A DNA stretch of 64,000 nucleotides, from assembly GCA_002699025.1 (NCBI GenBank), contig PABA01000038.1, positions 1 through 64,000 of the forward strand. The letters are read 5' to 3'. Origin of the DNA: Sandaracinus sp. GTDB lineage: Bacteria > Myxococcota_A > Polyangia > Polyangiales > Houyiibacteriaceae. Every line of letters starts with the position of its first letter. The first letter of the stretch is position 1. Below are positions 44,063 through 52,481 of the stretch, in pieces. Made by a program: the position numbers and the translations under genes. A model generated the notes under the pieces. The model saw only the letters and a program-made list of their open reading frames with translations, ran no database searches and was not told the DNA's origin.

Positions 44063-44083
44063 ATCCCTCCCTTCGGTCGGGAT
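44063..44083 (+). terminator. Repeat-family hairpin after the peroxiredoxin gene
   Basis: ATCCC (44063-44067) pairs with GGGAT (44079-44083) around TCCCTTCGGTC. It begins seven bases after the stop. The stem differs from the copy at 37 kb by a paired C/G swap. Confidence 0.6.
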
Positions 44084-44593
44084 GCCGTCCGCTCTCCGCT
44101 TTCCGCCTTCCGTGCTGGCGCTCGACATGAGCGGTCCATGCCGCGTTCGCGGAGGAGGCGGACGCAGACGGAGGCGCGCGTCGCGAGCCCTCCCGTCGGT
44201 CGGGATGCCGTCCGCCCTCCGCGGTCCGCTTTCCGTGCCGCGACCTCGGTCGAGAGCGATCTGCTTTCCGCGGTCCGCTTTCCGTGCTGGCGCTCTCGTC
44301 GCGACCTCGGTCGCGAGCGATCCGCTTTCCGCGGTCCGCTTTCCGTGCTGGCGCTCGCCATGAGCGGTCCATGCCGCTCTCGCGGAACAGGTGGGCGTCG
44401 ACGGCAGCCCGGGGCGCGATCCCGCTCTTCGGGCGGGACTCCGTCCGCCGTCTGGCGTCCACGTCTTCCACCGGCGGACGGCGGACAGCGGAGAGCGGAC
44501 TGCCGGGGCCGAAGGCTCCGTAGGCCTCTCCGCGAAGCGGCCGGCGCGCGACGCAGCCGTCTTCCACCGGCGGACGGCGGATGGCGAACAGCC

Positions 44594-44608
44594 GGGGCCG
44601 AAGGCCCC
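44594..44608 (-). terminator. GC hairpin at the LysR stop
   Basis: GGGGCC and GGCCCC pair across a three-base loop (TTC on the gene strand), one base beyond the LysR stop codon. It has a short stable stem without a T-tract. Confidence 0.5.
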
Positions 44609-44609
44609 T

Positions 44610-45443
44610 TCAGCGCGCGATCAGGCGCTCGCGGAGGGCGGCGGCGGCCGGGGGGAGGCGCTCGACGCCGCGGTGGACGACGCGGAGCTCGCGGATGATG
44701 GGGGTGGCCGGGTGCGCGACCTGCACCATCAGGCCGCGGCGGAGATCGTCTTGCACGGCGTTCTCGCTGACGAGCGCGACGCCGATGCCGGCGCGCACGT
44801 TGCCCTTCACGGCGGCGATGGAGCCCAGCTCCATGATCACGTCGGCCTCGGGGAAGGCGCGATCGAAGATGGCGCGCGTCGTCGCGCCCTGGCGGAACGT
44901 GACGTACGGTGCGGTGGCCGCGTCGACCCCCGGGGCGGCGACCAGGATGAGCCGATCCTCCATCCAGAGGTCGCCCGCCGGGTCCTGCACCTCCGGGTCG
45001 GGCTCGCTCACGATGGCGAGGTCGATGGCGCCCTCCTGGAGCGCGTCGAGGGCCTCCTGGGTGGTGGTCTCGCGCAGCAGATAGTGGAGCCCCGGGTGCT
45101 CGTCGCGGAAGGCCGCGAGCAGCTTCGGGAGCAGGTAGGTGCAGGCCGTCGCGCCCGCCCCGAGGCGCACCTCGCCGGCGTGCAGCCCAGCGATCTCGGC
45201 CACCGCCCGGCGGCCGTCCTCGACCGCGGCGAGGGCGGCCCGGGCGCGGGGCACGAGCGCCGCCCCGGCGGCCGTGGGGGTGGCGCCGCGGCGGCTCCGG
45301 TGGAGGAGGGGCGCGCCGAAAGCGCTCTCGAGGCGCTGCATGGCGGCGGTGAGGGCCGGCTGACTGAGGTGCGCCCGGCGCGCGGCCTCGGTGAAGGTCC
45401 CGTGCTCGACGACCAGGAGGAAGTGGCGGAGCTCGTCCAGCAA
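44610..45443 (-). CDS. LysR-family regulator
   Basis: 277 residues from a TTG at 45443 (reads MLDELRHFLLVVE). The only in-frame upstream ATG, at 45521, would overlap the ATG of the divergent gene and leave no promoter, so I prefer the TTG. The winged helix covers residues 1-60 (GTFTEAARRAHLSQPALTAA). The effector domain follows with ATACTYLLPKLLAAF and EGAIDLAIVSEPDPE. It is divergent from a TSUP-family transporter with 76 bases between starts and a perfect palindrome at its own start. By family rule it controls the transporter in response to a small anion or related metabolite. Confidence 0.8.
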   Translation of the reverse strand: MLDELRHFLLVVEHGTFTEAARRAHLSQPALTAAMQRLESAFGAPLLHRSRRGATPTAAGAALVPRARAALAAVEDGRRAVAEIAGLHAGEVRLGAGATACTYLLPKLLAAFRDEHPGLHYLLRETTTQEALDALQEGAIDLAIVSEPDPEVQDPAGDLWMEDRLILVAAPGVDAATAPYVTFRQGATTRAIFDRAFPEADVIMELGSIAAVKGNVRAGIGVALVSENAVQDDLRRGLMVQVAHPATPIIRELRVVHRGVERLPPAAAALRERLIAR

Positions 45444-45464
45444 GCCATCAGCATTGCTGATGGC
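45444..45464. promoter_or_regulatory. Predicted LysR binding palindrome
   Basis: GCCATCAGCA and TGCTGATGGC form a perfect 10-1-10 inverted repeat in the 76-base gap between the divergent LysR and TSUP genes. ATC-N9-GAT fits the loose LysR-type box. It touches the proposed LysR start codon, which would suit autorepression. Confidence 0.65.
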
Positions 45465-45519
45465 TGCGCTCGAAACAATCGATTGGCCGGAATCATCGCT
45501 GGCCCCCAGAGTCGCCTCC

Positions 45520-46224
45520 ATGGGCTGGCTGATCCTCCTCGGGCTCTTCGCCGGCGCCCTGACGACCCTCGCGGGCCTGGGCGGCGGCCTGCTGATGACC
45601 CTGGCGCTCTCGCTCCTCTGGGACCCGACGCGAGCCCTGGCCGTGGCGGCGCCGGCGCTCCTCGTGGGGAACGTGCACCGCGTCTGGCTCTACCGGGCGT
45701 ACATCCAGAAGCGGCTCACCTGGACCTTCGTCGCCGGCGCCTTCCCGGGCGCGCTCGTCGGCGGCCTGCTCGCCGTCTCCCTGCCCGAGATGGTCCTGCG
45801 CGTGCTGCTGGTGGCCGCCGCCGGGCTGGCCGTGGCGCGCGAGCTCGAGCTCTTCCGCTGGCGGCCGGGCCCGCGCTCGGCCGTGCCGGCGAGCTTCGCG
45901 GCGGGCGCGCTCACCGCGACGAGCGGCGGCGGCGGCCTCCTCCTCGGCCCGCTCCTGCTCGCCTCCGGGCTGAAGCTCGAGCGCTTCGTCGTGACCGCCT
46001 CGCTCACCGCCGTCTCCATGCACATCGCCCGCCTCGCCGCCTACGGCGCCGGCGGCCTGGTGAACGCCGCGACGCTCCGCGACGCCGCCGTGCTGGCCGG
46101 CTGCATCCTCGCCGGCAACCTCCTCGGCCGCCGCGGCCGCGGCCTCCTCGACGAGAAGCGAGGTCACACCCTCACCTGGGCCGTCCTGATGCTCTGCGTC
46201 GTCCTCAGCCTCGCGGGCCTCTGA
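45520..46224 (+). CDS. TSUP (TauE/SafE) family membrane transporter
   Basis: 234 residues with about seven or eight membrane helices. The two family half-motifs are visible: LAGLGGGLLMTLALSL near the start and TSGGGGLLLGPLLLASG near residue 140. TSUP proteins move sulfite, sulfoacetate, taurine or other organosulfur anions across the inner membrane; the substrate here is not determinable. Starting at the ATG at 45520 leaves room for the shared regulatory gap with the LysR gene. The following 185 bases to 46409 hold no gene that I can see. Confidence 0.85.
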   Translation: MGWLILLGLFAGALTTLAGLGGGLLMTLALSLLWDPTRALAVAAPALLVGNVHRVWLYRAYIQKRLTWTFVAGAFPGALVGGLLAVSLPEMVLRVLLVAAAGLAVARELELFRWRPGPRSAVPASFAAGALTATSGGGGLLLGPLLLASGLKLERFVVTASLTAVSMHIARLAAYGAGGLVNAATLRDAAVLAGCILAGNLLGRRGRGLLDEKRGHTLTWAVLMLCVVLSLAGL

Positions 46225-46409
46225 GGCCTCCCTCCGCACGGCGGGATCCGCGGTCGGGGAGCTCTGCCCCTCGCCCCCGCTTCGCTGGCGCGTCGCGCTC
46301 CCCTCACTCCGCTCGGCGGAAGCCTCGCTCGGCCGACGGAGCCAACGACGCGCAGCTTCGAGGCTGCAGGGCGGCTCGGCTTCGCTCTTCTCGAGAGGCG
46401 AACGCTGCT

Positions 46410-47771
46410 CTACAGCGGGTCGAAGCTCGAGAGAGGGACCCGGAAGACCGTGGCCATGGAGACCGTGGTCCTGGTGGCGATGAGACCCACATCCCTTCGA
46501 TTCACCCAGACGAAGGTCGTCGCACCCAACCAGCCGTCCGGGAGGTTCCACGAGCGGGTGGGTCCTCCGCGCAGATCGAAGAGCAGCACGCGGTCGGGAT
46601 CGACGGCGTACACGGCCACGAGGCCTTCCCCCAAGCTCGCCGGATTCGACGACGGGAGCCGATCCACTCGCTCCGGCGCGAAGTCGCTGGCGGCCTCCGC
46701 GACGGCTCCCGCCCAGAGCTCACCTTCGCGATCGTCATTGGCCAGCGCCCACACCACGAACTCGTCGTCGGCCGCGATCGAGTTCATGAACCACCCCTCG
46801 GCCGCCTCGAACCACGCCTCCGAGGGCCCCTCGAGCGTCGGCGCCGAGACGATCTGGCGGCCCGTGCCCCAGAACACCCGCGTCCCGACCAGCGCGAAGT
46901 CGTTGATGACCGCGCCCGGCACCCCCGGCTCGAGCGGGCCCCCGCGCCGGATGCGCGTGTCCTCGTCGAAGAGCCAGAGCACGCCGCCCGGCTGAAGCAC
47001 CACGCCGAACGCCTCCGGAGAGAGCCGCATGTCCTGGATGGCCACGGCCCCGGGCTGCTCCTCGACCGTCAACGTCGCGAACGGCGACTCGGGCATCGCC
47101 GGCAGCGCCGCGAGCGGCGTGCGATAGAGCCGCGACTCGTTTCCCGGGAGACCGACCTCGAACCCCAGCTCCCGATCGCTGGTCGTGACCTGACCCAAAC
47201 CGCAGTTGTCGAGCGCGGAGGTATAGCGCCACGCCGCTAGCACCGACGGCCCCTCGGCGCGCACCAGCTGGAGCTGCGCCAGCCGCGAGCCGTCGTCCTC
47301 GCCGATCAGGAAGCTCGGCTCCCGCGCCCCGTTCGCGCCGTAGCCGGTGAAGGACACGATCTGCCGCTCCACCCGGCGCCCGAGCTCCACCGAGAGCACC
47401 TCGCACTCCCCCGATCCGTCGGGGCACGGTGCCCACCGAATCTCCTCGAGGACGCTCTCCGGCCGCTCCGCGTACTGCAGGTCGCACGACGCCGGCAGCC
47501 CCGGAACGGCCCGCCACCCCGCCACTCCCCCGTCGACGGGGCCCCCATCCCCCGCTGGCGCATCCACGAACGCGTCCCGCGGCGACGGCTCCGCGTCCAC
47601 GGGCGCGCGGGCGTCGACCTCCGCGTCGGCCCCGGAGTCCGAAGCTCCGCCGTCCGCGCCGCCGTCCACGCTCCCGTCCACCGGCGCCGCGTCGTCACCG
47701 CACATCGCCAACGAGGCCAAGAGCCCCAGGCCCACGACCAGTCCCCCACAGCGCCGAATCGAACGTCTCAC
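46410..47771 (-). CDS. Lipoprotein with putative beta-propeller, unknown function
   Basis: 453 residues from a GTG at 47771 with GGAAG at eight bases. The signal ends SLAMC (Cys 24; Met before the Cys is unusual). An Asp/Gly/Ala linker (DGSVDGGADGGASDSGAD) covers residues 30-75. The rest has repeated beta steps (SFLIGEDDGSRLAQLQLV, GVLWLFDEDTRIRRGGPLE, EFVVWALANDD, VFWGTG) suggesting a propeller. No catalytic motif is visible. It is convergent with the TSUP gene and lies just downstream of the SUKH gene on the same strand. Confidence 0.7.
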   Translation of the reverse strand: MRRSIRRCGGLVVGLGLLASLAMCGDDAAPVDGSVDGGADGGASDSGADAEVDARAPVDAEPSPRDAFVDAPAGDGGPVDGGVAGWRAVPGLPASCDLQYAERPESVLEEIRWAPCPDGSGECEVLSVELGRRVERQIVSFTGYGANGAREPSFLIGEDDGSRLAQLQLVRAEGPSVLAAWRYTSALDNCGLGQVTTSDRELGFEVGLPGNESRLYRTPLAALPAMPESPFATLTVEEQPGAVAIQDMRLSPEAFGVVLQPGGVLWLFDEDTRIRRGGPLEPGVPGAVINDFALVGTRVFWGTGRQIVSAPTLEGPSEAWFEAAEGWFMNSIAADDEFVVWALANDDREGELWAGAVAEAASDFAPERVDRLPSSNPASLGEGLVAVYAVDPDRVLLFDLRGGPTRSWNLPDGWLGATTFVWVNRRDVGLIATRTTVSMATVFRVPLSSFDPL

Positions 47772-47802
47772 AGGTACATCTTCCAGGCCGCGGGGGTCGG
47801 GA

Positions 47803-49179
47803 TCAGTCTTCGTCGCTCGCTTCGCCCCAGGGCTTGGTCGTCGGCTCCGCGCTGCCGCCCCAGGACTTGCTCGCCGGCTCGTTCGCGGCGCCCCATGCGG
47901 GCGCCGGCTCGTCGGCGATCTGCTCCTCGACGGCGGGGGCGAGCTCGCCATGGCCCGCCTCTCGGAGCCAGGCGGCGAAGTCCCCGTAGACGCTGCGGCG
48001 CGTCGCCTTCTGCCGGCCCCGGTTCGGGCCGATGTCGCCCTCGACGGCCTGGTCGAGCAGCTCCCAGGCGAGCTCGCCCTCCCCCCGCTCGAGGCGCCGC
48101 CGCGCGAGCTCGAAGTGGTGCTCGAGCGTGAAATGGCTCCGGGCGGCGAGCTCCTCGAGGCAGGCGAGCGCGCCCGCGACGTCGCCGAGCCCATCGCAGG
48201 CCAGGAGCCGCTCGCGGCCGAGCTCGGTCTCGGTCGACGCCCAGAGCCCGGCCTGCTCGAGCCCCTCCTCCACCTCGCGCCGCGCCGCCTCCAGGTCCCC
48301 CTGGAAGCGCGCGAGCCGCGCGCGATCGAGGTGCAGGCGCGCCCTCGGCTCATCGCGGCCGTGCTCGCCCCCCTTCGCGAAGCAGGCGCCGGCCTCCTCC
48401 CACTCCTCGCGGTTCAGATGCACGTAGCCGCGCACGCGCCAGCCCTGCCCCCACTCGGGCTTCTCCGCGAGCGCCTCGTCGAGGAGCCGTACGCACTCGT
48501 CGATGCCGGCGTGGTGGCGCGGCGCCCAGAGCGCCATGGCGATGGCGTTCTCCTGCAGCCACTCGACCTGCGCCCCCTCGAGCCAGCGCTCGTACCAGCC
48601 GAGGAAATCGTCCGCCGCCTTGGCCATCGGACCGTCGCCCGCCGTGTAGTCCGACCACACCTCGCCCGCGGCCTCTCCGCGCACGACCAGGAAGTCGAAG
48701 TAGCCGCAGCCCTGCTCGGCCAGGTGCACGCAGCCGTCATAGAGGCTCGCGCCCTTCGGCACCGGCGCAGGCCCGTCCGCCGGCGCCCACCGCTCCGTCA
48801 GCGGGAAGGGGCGCGCCAGGCTCGAGCGCACGTCCGGGACCGGCCGCGGCCCCGTGCCCGCCGCGGCGAGCACGTTCCCCTCGGCGTCCTTCGCCACCAC
48901 GTGGTGGCTCGGCATCGTGTCCCGCTCGAGCGGGGCGAGCGGCGAGAGCCCGTAGAAAGGCCCGGCGCCGCCGTTGCCGACGTGCCGGAGAAAGCCCCGG
49001 TAGCCGGGCGGCAGCGCGACGCCGTGCTCGGCCTCGAACGCGGCGAGCGCGTCCTCGTCGAGCGCCGGCCCGAGCCGCCACCGATGCTGGCTCGCCCCGA
49101 AGACCGTGGCCGCCGCGTCCTGCTCCGCGAACCAGGCCAGCTTCTCCTGGATCGCCTCCCACCGCCCCTCGTCCGCCAT
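47803..49179 (-). CDS. SMI1/KNR4 (SUKH) domain protein with C-terminal TPR-like region
   Basis: 458 residues. The SUKH domain spans about residues 35-170, with the diagnostic IxxFExxxGxxLPxxYRxFLxxxGNGG pattern (from ALAAFEAEHGVALPPGYRGF to VGNGGAG). Residues 220-410 are helical repeats resembling TPRs (LLDEALAEKPEWGQGWRVRG, ARLARFQGDLEAARREVEEG). The tail has repeated (A/P)-x-x-KSWG/KPWG elements. SUKH proteins often act as immunity proteins against contact-dependent toxins, but no toxin gene lies beside this one, so a general regulatory or scaffold role is equally possible. The start was set at the ATG 49179. Confidence 0.8.
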   Translation of the reverse strand: MADEGRWEAIQEKLAWFAEQDAAATVFGASQHRWRLGPALDEDALAAFEAEHGVALPPGYRGFLRHVGNGGAGPFYGLSPLAPLERDTMPSHHVVAKDAEGNVLAAAGTGPRPVPDVRSSLARPFPLTERWAPADGPAPVPKGASLYDGCVHLAEQGCGYFDFLVVRGEAAGEVWSDYTAGDGPMAKAADDFLGWYERWLEGAQVEWLQENAIAMALWAPRHHAGIDECVRLLDEALAEKPEWGQGWRVRGYVHLNREEWEEAGACFAKGGEHGRDEPRARLHLDRARLARFQGDLEAARREVEEGLEQAGLWASTETELGRERLLACDGLGDVAGALACLEELAARSHFTLEHHFELARRRLERGEGELAWELLDQAVEGDIGPNRGRQKATRRSVYGDFAAWLREAGHGELAPAVEEQIADEPAPAWGAANEPASKSWGGSAEPTTKPWGEASDED

Positions 49180-49325
49180 GGACCGAAGGTACCCCCGGGG
49201 GCGGTCCGATCGAAGCCGCGCGCCGCCGCAGGACCCTGACGCCAAACCCCGACGCCGATCCCTCACGCCGATTCACGGGCGGGGCTCGTTCGGGGCGCGC
49301 CCGTCCGGGGGGCGAAGCCTGGCGC

Positions 49326-50102
49326 TCAGAGCGAGGCGAGCTGGTCGCGGGCGTCGCCGGCCTGGTCGCTCTCCGGGAAGCGCTCGACGATCTCCTCGAA
49401 GGCCTGCCGCGCCTGGGGCCGGTCGCCGGTCTCGAGGTAGGTCTCGCCGAGGAGCATCAGCGCCTCGGGCTCGACGCCGCTTCCCTGGTAGCTCGAGAGG
49501 AGCGTCTGCAGGCGCAGGATGACGGCCGGGTAGGCATCGCGGCGCAGGTAGAAGCGCGCGGCGTAGAGCTCGTGCTCGGCGAGGAGCTTCAGGCAGCGGC
49601 GCACCATGTCCTGCGCCTCCTCGACCCGGTCGTCCTCCGGGAAGTCGAGGATGAAGCGGCGGAGCTGGCGGAGCGCGTCGTTGGTCGGGCCCTGGTCGCG
49701 CTCGTGCGTGGGCGGCGAGAGGAACCACTCGCTCGGGATCTGCTCGAAGTGCGCCTGGGCCACACGGAAGCGCGCGTAGGAGATCTGGTCGTGCGAGGGG
49801 CGGAAGCGGACGAACTGCCGGTACGCGGTGATGGCCTCGGCCCACTGGCTCTGCTTGAACTTGCAGTCGGCGACGCGGAGCTCGGCGAGGGCGGCGAAGC
49901 GGCTGTAGGGATACTCGCGGCGGATGCGCCGGAACATCGGCTCGGCCTCGAGGCAGTCGTCGTTGCGGAACTCGAGGAGCGCGACCTCGTAGGCCTCCTG
50001 CGCGTTCCGCCCGTAGCTCAAGGAGCTCCGCCCGGAGGACGACCCTTGGGTCGTCTCGCAGGCCGCGAGGAGCAGCATCAGCAGGGCAGCGGTCGTGCGC
50101 AT
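49326..50102 (-). CDS. bamD: BamD-like outer-membrane assembly lipoprotein
   Basis: 258 residues; BamD of Escherichia coli has 245. The lipobox LAAC gives Cys 15. Five TPR units follow, starting AYEVALLEFRNDDCLEAEPMF and including PYSRFAALAELRVADCKF, WAEAITAYRQFVRFRP and AVILRLQTLLSSYQGS, as in the family. The HPNxxxA-type turn is only loosely kept. It acts on the inner leaflet of the outer membrane with BamA to insert beta-barrel proteins, which would include the TolC-type channel in this window. It stands alone here, without bamA. Confidence 0.85.
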   Translation of the reverse strand: MRTTAALLMLLLAACETTQGSSSGRSSLSYGRNAQEAYEVALLEFRNDDCLEAEPMFRRIRREYPYSRFAALAELRVADCKFKQSQWAEAITAYRQFVRFRPSHDQISYARFRVAQAHFEQIPSEWFLSPPTHERDQGPTNDALRQLRRFILDFPEDDRVEEAQDMVRRCLKLLAEHELYAARFYLRRDAYPAVILRLQTLLSSYQGSGVEPEALMLLGETYLETGDRPQARQAFEEIVERFPESDQAGDARDQLASL

Positions 50103-50444
50103 CGGGAGGCGTGTAGCGGATCGGCGCCGAAAGCGCCACGCCCGCGCCCCATCGACACGCGAGCGCCGGCCTCGATTCCCGGCGGCGGTCGCAGGCTGCC
50201 GCGTCCGCGCCCCGAGCGGCCGAGCGCGCGACGGCCCGGGCGAGGCCTCTGCACCCCGGCGCCGGCCACCGGGCTGGCCAGCCCCACGAAACGAACCCGC
50301 CTCACTCCCGAGCCCCCCATGCGACGCCGAGCGATCCGCCCACGGCCGTGAACGACCATCACTGGCACACCATGTGCTCCATGGTGCTCCCAGGTGGGCG
50401 GTTCGACCCCCAGCGCTCACCTCCGCCCCCATCGGAGCACCGAC
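50103..50444. promoter_or_regulatory. Divergent gap between bamD and the patatin gene, with inverted repeat
   Basis: No gene is seen in these 342 bases. CACCATG (50368-50374) and CATGGTG (50380-50386) form a 7-5-7 inverted repeat about 60 bases before the patatin start, a possible operator. I could not pick clear -35 and -10 elements. Confidence 0.4.
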
Positions 50445-52343
50445 ATGCAGCGACACCTCCTTCCCTTCCCGTCCACCCTCACGTCCACGCTCGCGACCGC
50501 CCTCGTGGCCGCCCTCGCCCTCGTCGCCTGCGGCTCGGATGGCGACCCCTCCACGGGCCCCACCTCCCCCGTCTCCAAGGACGAGGTCGCCGACCTCGGC
50601 GCCGCCGACGACGGCGTCGACTACTGCGCGCGCTACGGCTGGTACGACGACTCCGTCTGCGACACCTTCTGCCCCCTCCCCGACCCGGACTGCGGCGACG
50701 ACGAGGCCGCCCGCTGCCTCGCCCTCGACGCCTCGAGCCCGGCGCCGGATCGCGAGGCCTGCTGCGCCAGCGCCTCCTACCCCTACTGCGCCGCCGCCTC
50801 CCCGCTCGTCAGCCAGGACGGCGAAGGGCCGACCCTCTGCGTGGGCATCCGCGGCAACGGCCCGCGCATCACCAGCCACTTCGGCGGCCTCGCCCGGCTC
50901 TACGAGCACTACGGCCTCTTCGACGGCGCCGCCGGCGGCAGCTCGGGCTCCATCAGCACCTTCCTCGTCGAGTCCGTGCAGATGAACCCGGCGGTCCGCT
51001 GCGCGGGGTGCAGCCCCTGGGAGCAGGGCGCCCGGGCGGCGCTCCTCCTCAAGTCGCTCCGCGGCTACTTCGGCGTGCTCGCCGGCTCGGACGAGGGCAA
51101 CGCCATCCAGACGCTCCTCGCGCTGAAGGCCGAGGCCGACGAGCGCGACCTCCAGGGCCTCCTCGAGCGCGACCCGACCGCCGGCGTCGCCGCCGTCCGC
51201 GACCTGCTCGGCTCGCCGGACCTGCAGGCCCTCGTGAACCCCGAGCTGCTCGCGCTCCTCGCCGAGTCGCCGGACCCGGCCTTCCACGCCCAGGACGTCC
51301 TCGACAGCCTCGCCAACGCCGCGAGCTTCACCGCCGACGACGCCACCATCTTCGTGCGCCCGGGCGTCATCGACTTCGCCGCCTTCGCCCGGCGCCTCGC
51401 CCGCGTCGGCAGCTTCTACGCCGGCTACGCGCCCGCCGACCCGGCGCGCATGGCCCGCTTCCTCGACCAGTGCGGCTACGAGAGCCGCGGCATGACCTGG
51501 TCCGAGATCGTCGCCCTGCCCACCGCGGAGGGCGAGACCTGCGGCGCGCTCTTCGAGGGCATGGCGAGCGACTTCCGCGAGGCGCTCCTGGCGGACGAGG
51601 GCGCCTACCCGAGCCGCGCCGACGACCGCATCGGCGCGCACCTCCCGACGCTGGTCACCACCGGGGTCATCGAGGGCGCGGCCGTCGACACCTGGGAGGC
51701 CGCGCGCGCCGACTACCTCGCCGCCGAGGCCGACTTCACCTGGGACGTGGACTTCGACGACGTGCGCGTCGGCTGGTTCGGCGCCGAGGACGACCTGGCG
51801 CGCGTCGCCTCGAACCCCAGGGGCTACGAGGACCTGAAGACCGCCAAGCACCGCTCCCTCGGCGCGCTCACCTGGGGCGAGGTGCTGAGCTACTCGCCGG
51901 CCGAGCCGGGGCTGGCCCGCGCGCTCGAGCTGCCGGGAGACGCGGAGCACGGCGCGCAGGTCTCCGTCGGCGGCTGGAGCGACCTCCAGCCCGTGCTCGT
52001 GCTGCGCAACCTCGGCTGCGAGAAGGTCGTCTACCTGACGCGCCGCGGCGGCTCGGCGGGCTTCGCCTCCGACGTGGCCACGCTGCTCGGCATGGACGCC
52101 GAGGAGTCGGCGGCGCTCCTCGATCTGGGCGGCGAGAGCGCCTACACGGCGAGCCTCGAGGAGGCGGCCGGCGTCTGGTGCACGGACTGGGACGCGCCGC
52201 CGGTGCAGGATCTCGAGGCGATGTTCGCCGATGGCTACGGGGCGCCCTTCGAGACGGGGGACCCCTGGCTCCAGTCGTACGACGGCTACCCGGGCATCGT
52301 GGGGTCGACGGGCCTGCCCGGCTGCACGCCGCGCGTGGAGTAG
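50445..52343 (+). CDS. Patatin-like phospholipase lipoprotein
   Basis: 632 residues from the ATG at 50445 with GGAG upstream. The lipobox LVAC gives Cys 29. A Cys-rich region (about 58-115) precedes the patatin part. There the oxyanion-type GIRGNGPR (134-141) and the nucleophile elbow GGSSG (164-168, Ser 166) are clear. The usual catalytic Asp sits in a DGG or DGA motif late in the fold. The best aligned segment here reads SVGGWSD at about residue 507, with Val where Asp is expected, so activity is uncertain unless the following Asp serves. It is predicted at the outer membrane or cell surface, acting on lipids of self or prey. Confidence 0.75.
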   Translation: MQRHLLPFPSTLTSTLATALVAALALVACGSDGDPSTGPTSPVSKDEVADLGAADDGVDYCARYGWYDDSVCDTFCPLPDPDCGDDEAARCLALDASSPAPDREACCASASYPYCAAASPLVSQDGEGPTLCVGIRGNGPRITSHFGGLARLYEHYGLFDGAAGGSSGSISTFLVESVQMNPAVRCAGCSPWEQGARAALLLKSLRGYFGVLAGSDEGNAIQTLLALKAEADERDLQGLLERDPTAGVAAVRDLLGSPDLQALVNPELLALLAESPDPAFHAQDVLDSLANAASFTADDATIFVRPGVIDFAAFARRLARVGSFYAGYAPADPARMARFLDQCGYESRGMTWSEIVALPTAEGETCGALFEGMASDFREALLADEGAYPSRADDRIGAHLPTLVTTGVIEGAAVDTWEAARADYLAAEADFTWDVDFDDVRVGWFGAEDDLARVASNPRGYEDLKTAKHRSLGALTWGEVLSYSPAEPGLARALELPGDAEHGAQVSVGGWSDLQPVLVLRNLGCEKVVYLTRRGGSAGFASDVATLLGMDAEESAALLDLGGESAYTASLEEAAGVWCTDWDAPPVQDLEAMFADGYGAPFETGDPWLQSYDGYPGIVGSTGLPGCTPRVE

Positions 52344-52481
52344 CCCTCGCCCACGCGGCGGCGCCGCTTCATCGGCGCCGCCGCGTCCGGGCCGGCCGCG
52401 GACCGCCCGGACGCGGACCGCCCGCCCGGGTTCGCCCGGCGCCCCTTGCCCGCGGCGGCGGGACGGGCCACTCCACGTCCC

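Larger units (their letters stand above)
44060..44609. repeat. Inverted-orientation copies of the 3'-end repeat family
   Basis: No gene is seen in these 550 bases. Reverse complements of the family core (GGTCCATGCCGC) occur at about 44133 and 44367. A 61-bp sub-unit beginning GCGACCTCGGTCG repeats at 44240 and 44301. Near the right end, GTCTTCCACCGGCGGACGGC occurs twice, about 87 bases apart. The region separates a plus-strand stop (44056) from a minus-strand stop (44610). Confidence 0.8.

Noticed and set aside
46225..46409. Gene or terminator between the TSUP and lipoprotein stops
   Set aside because: No frame with coding character and no stable hairpin that I could find; only GC-rich sequence with short irregular repeats.
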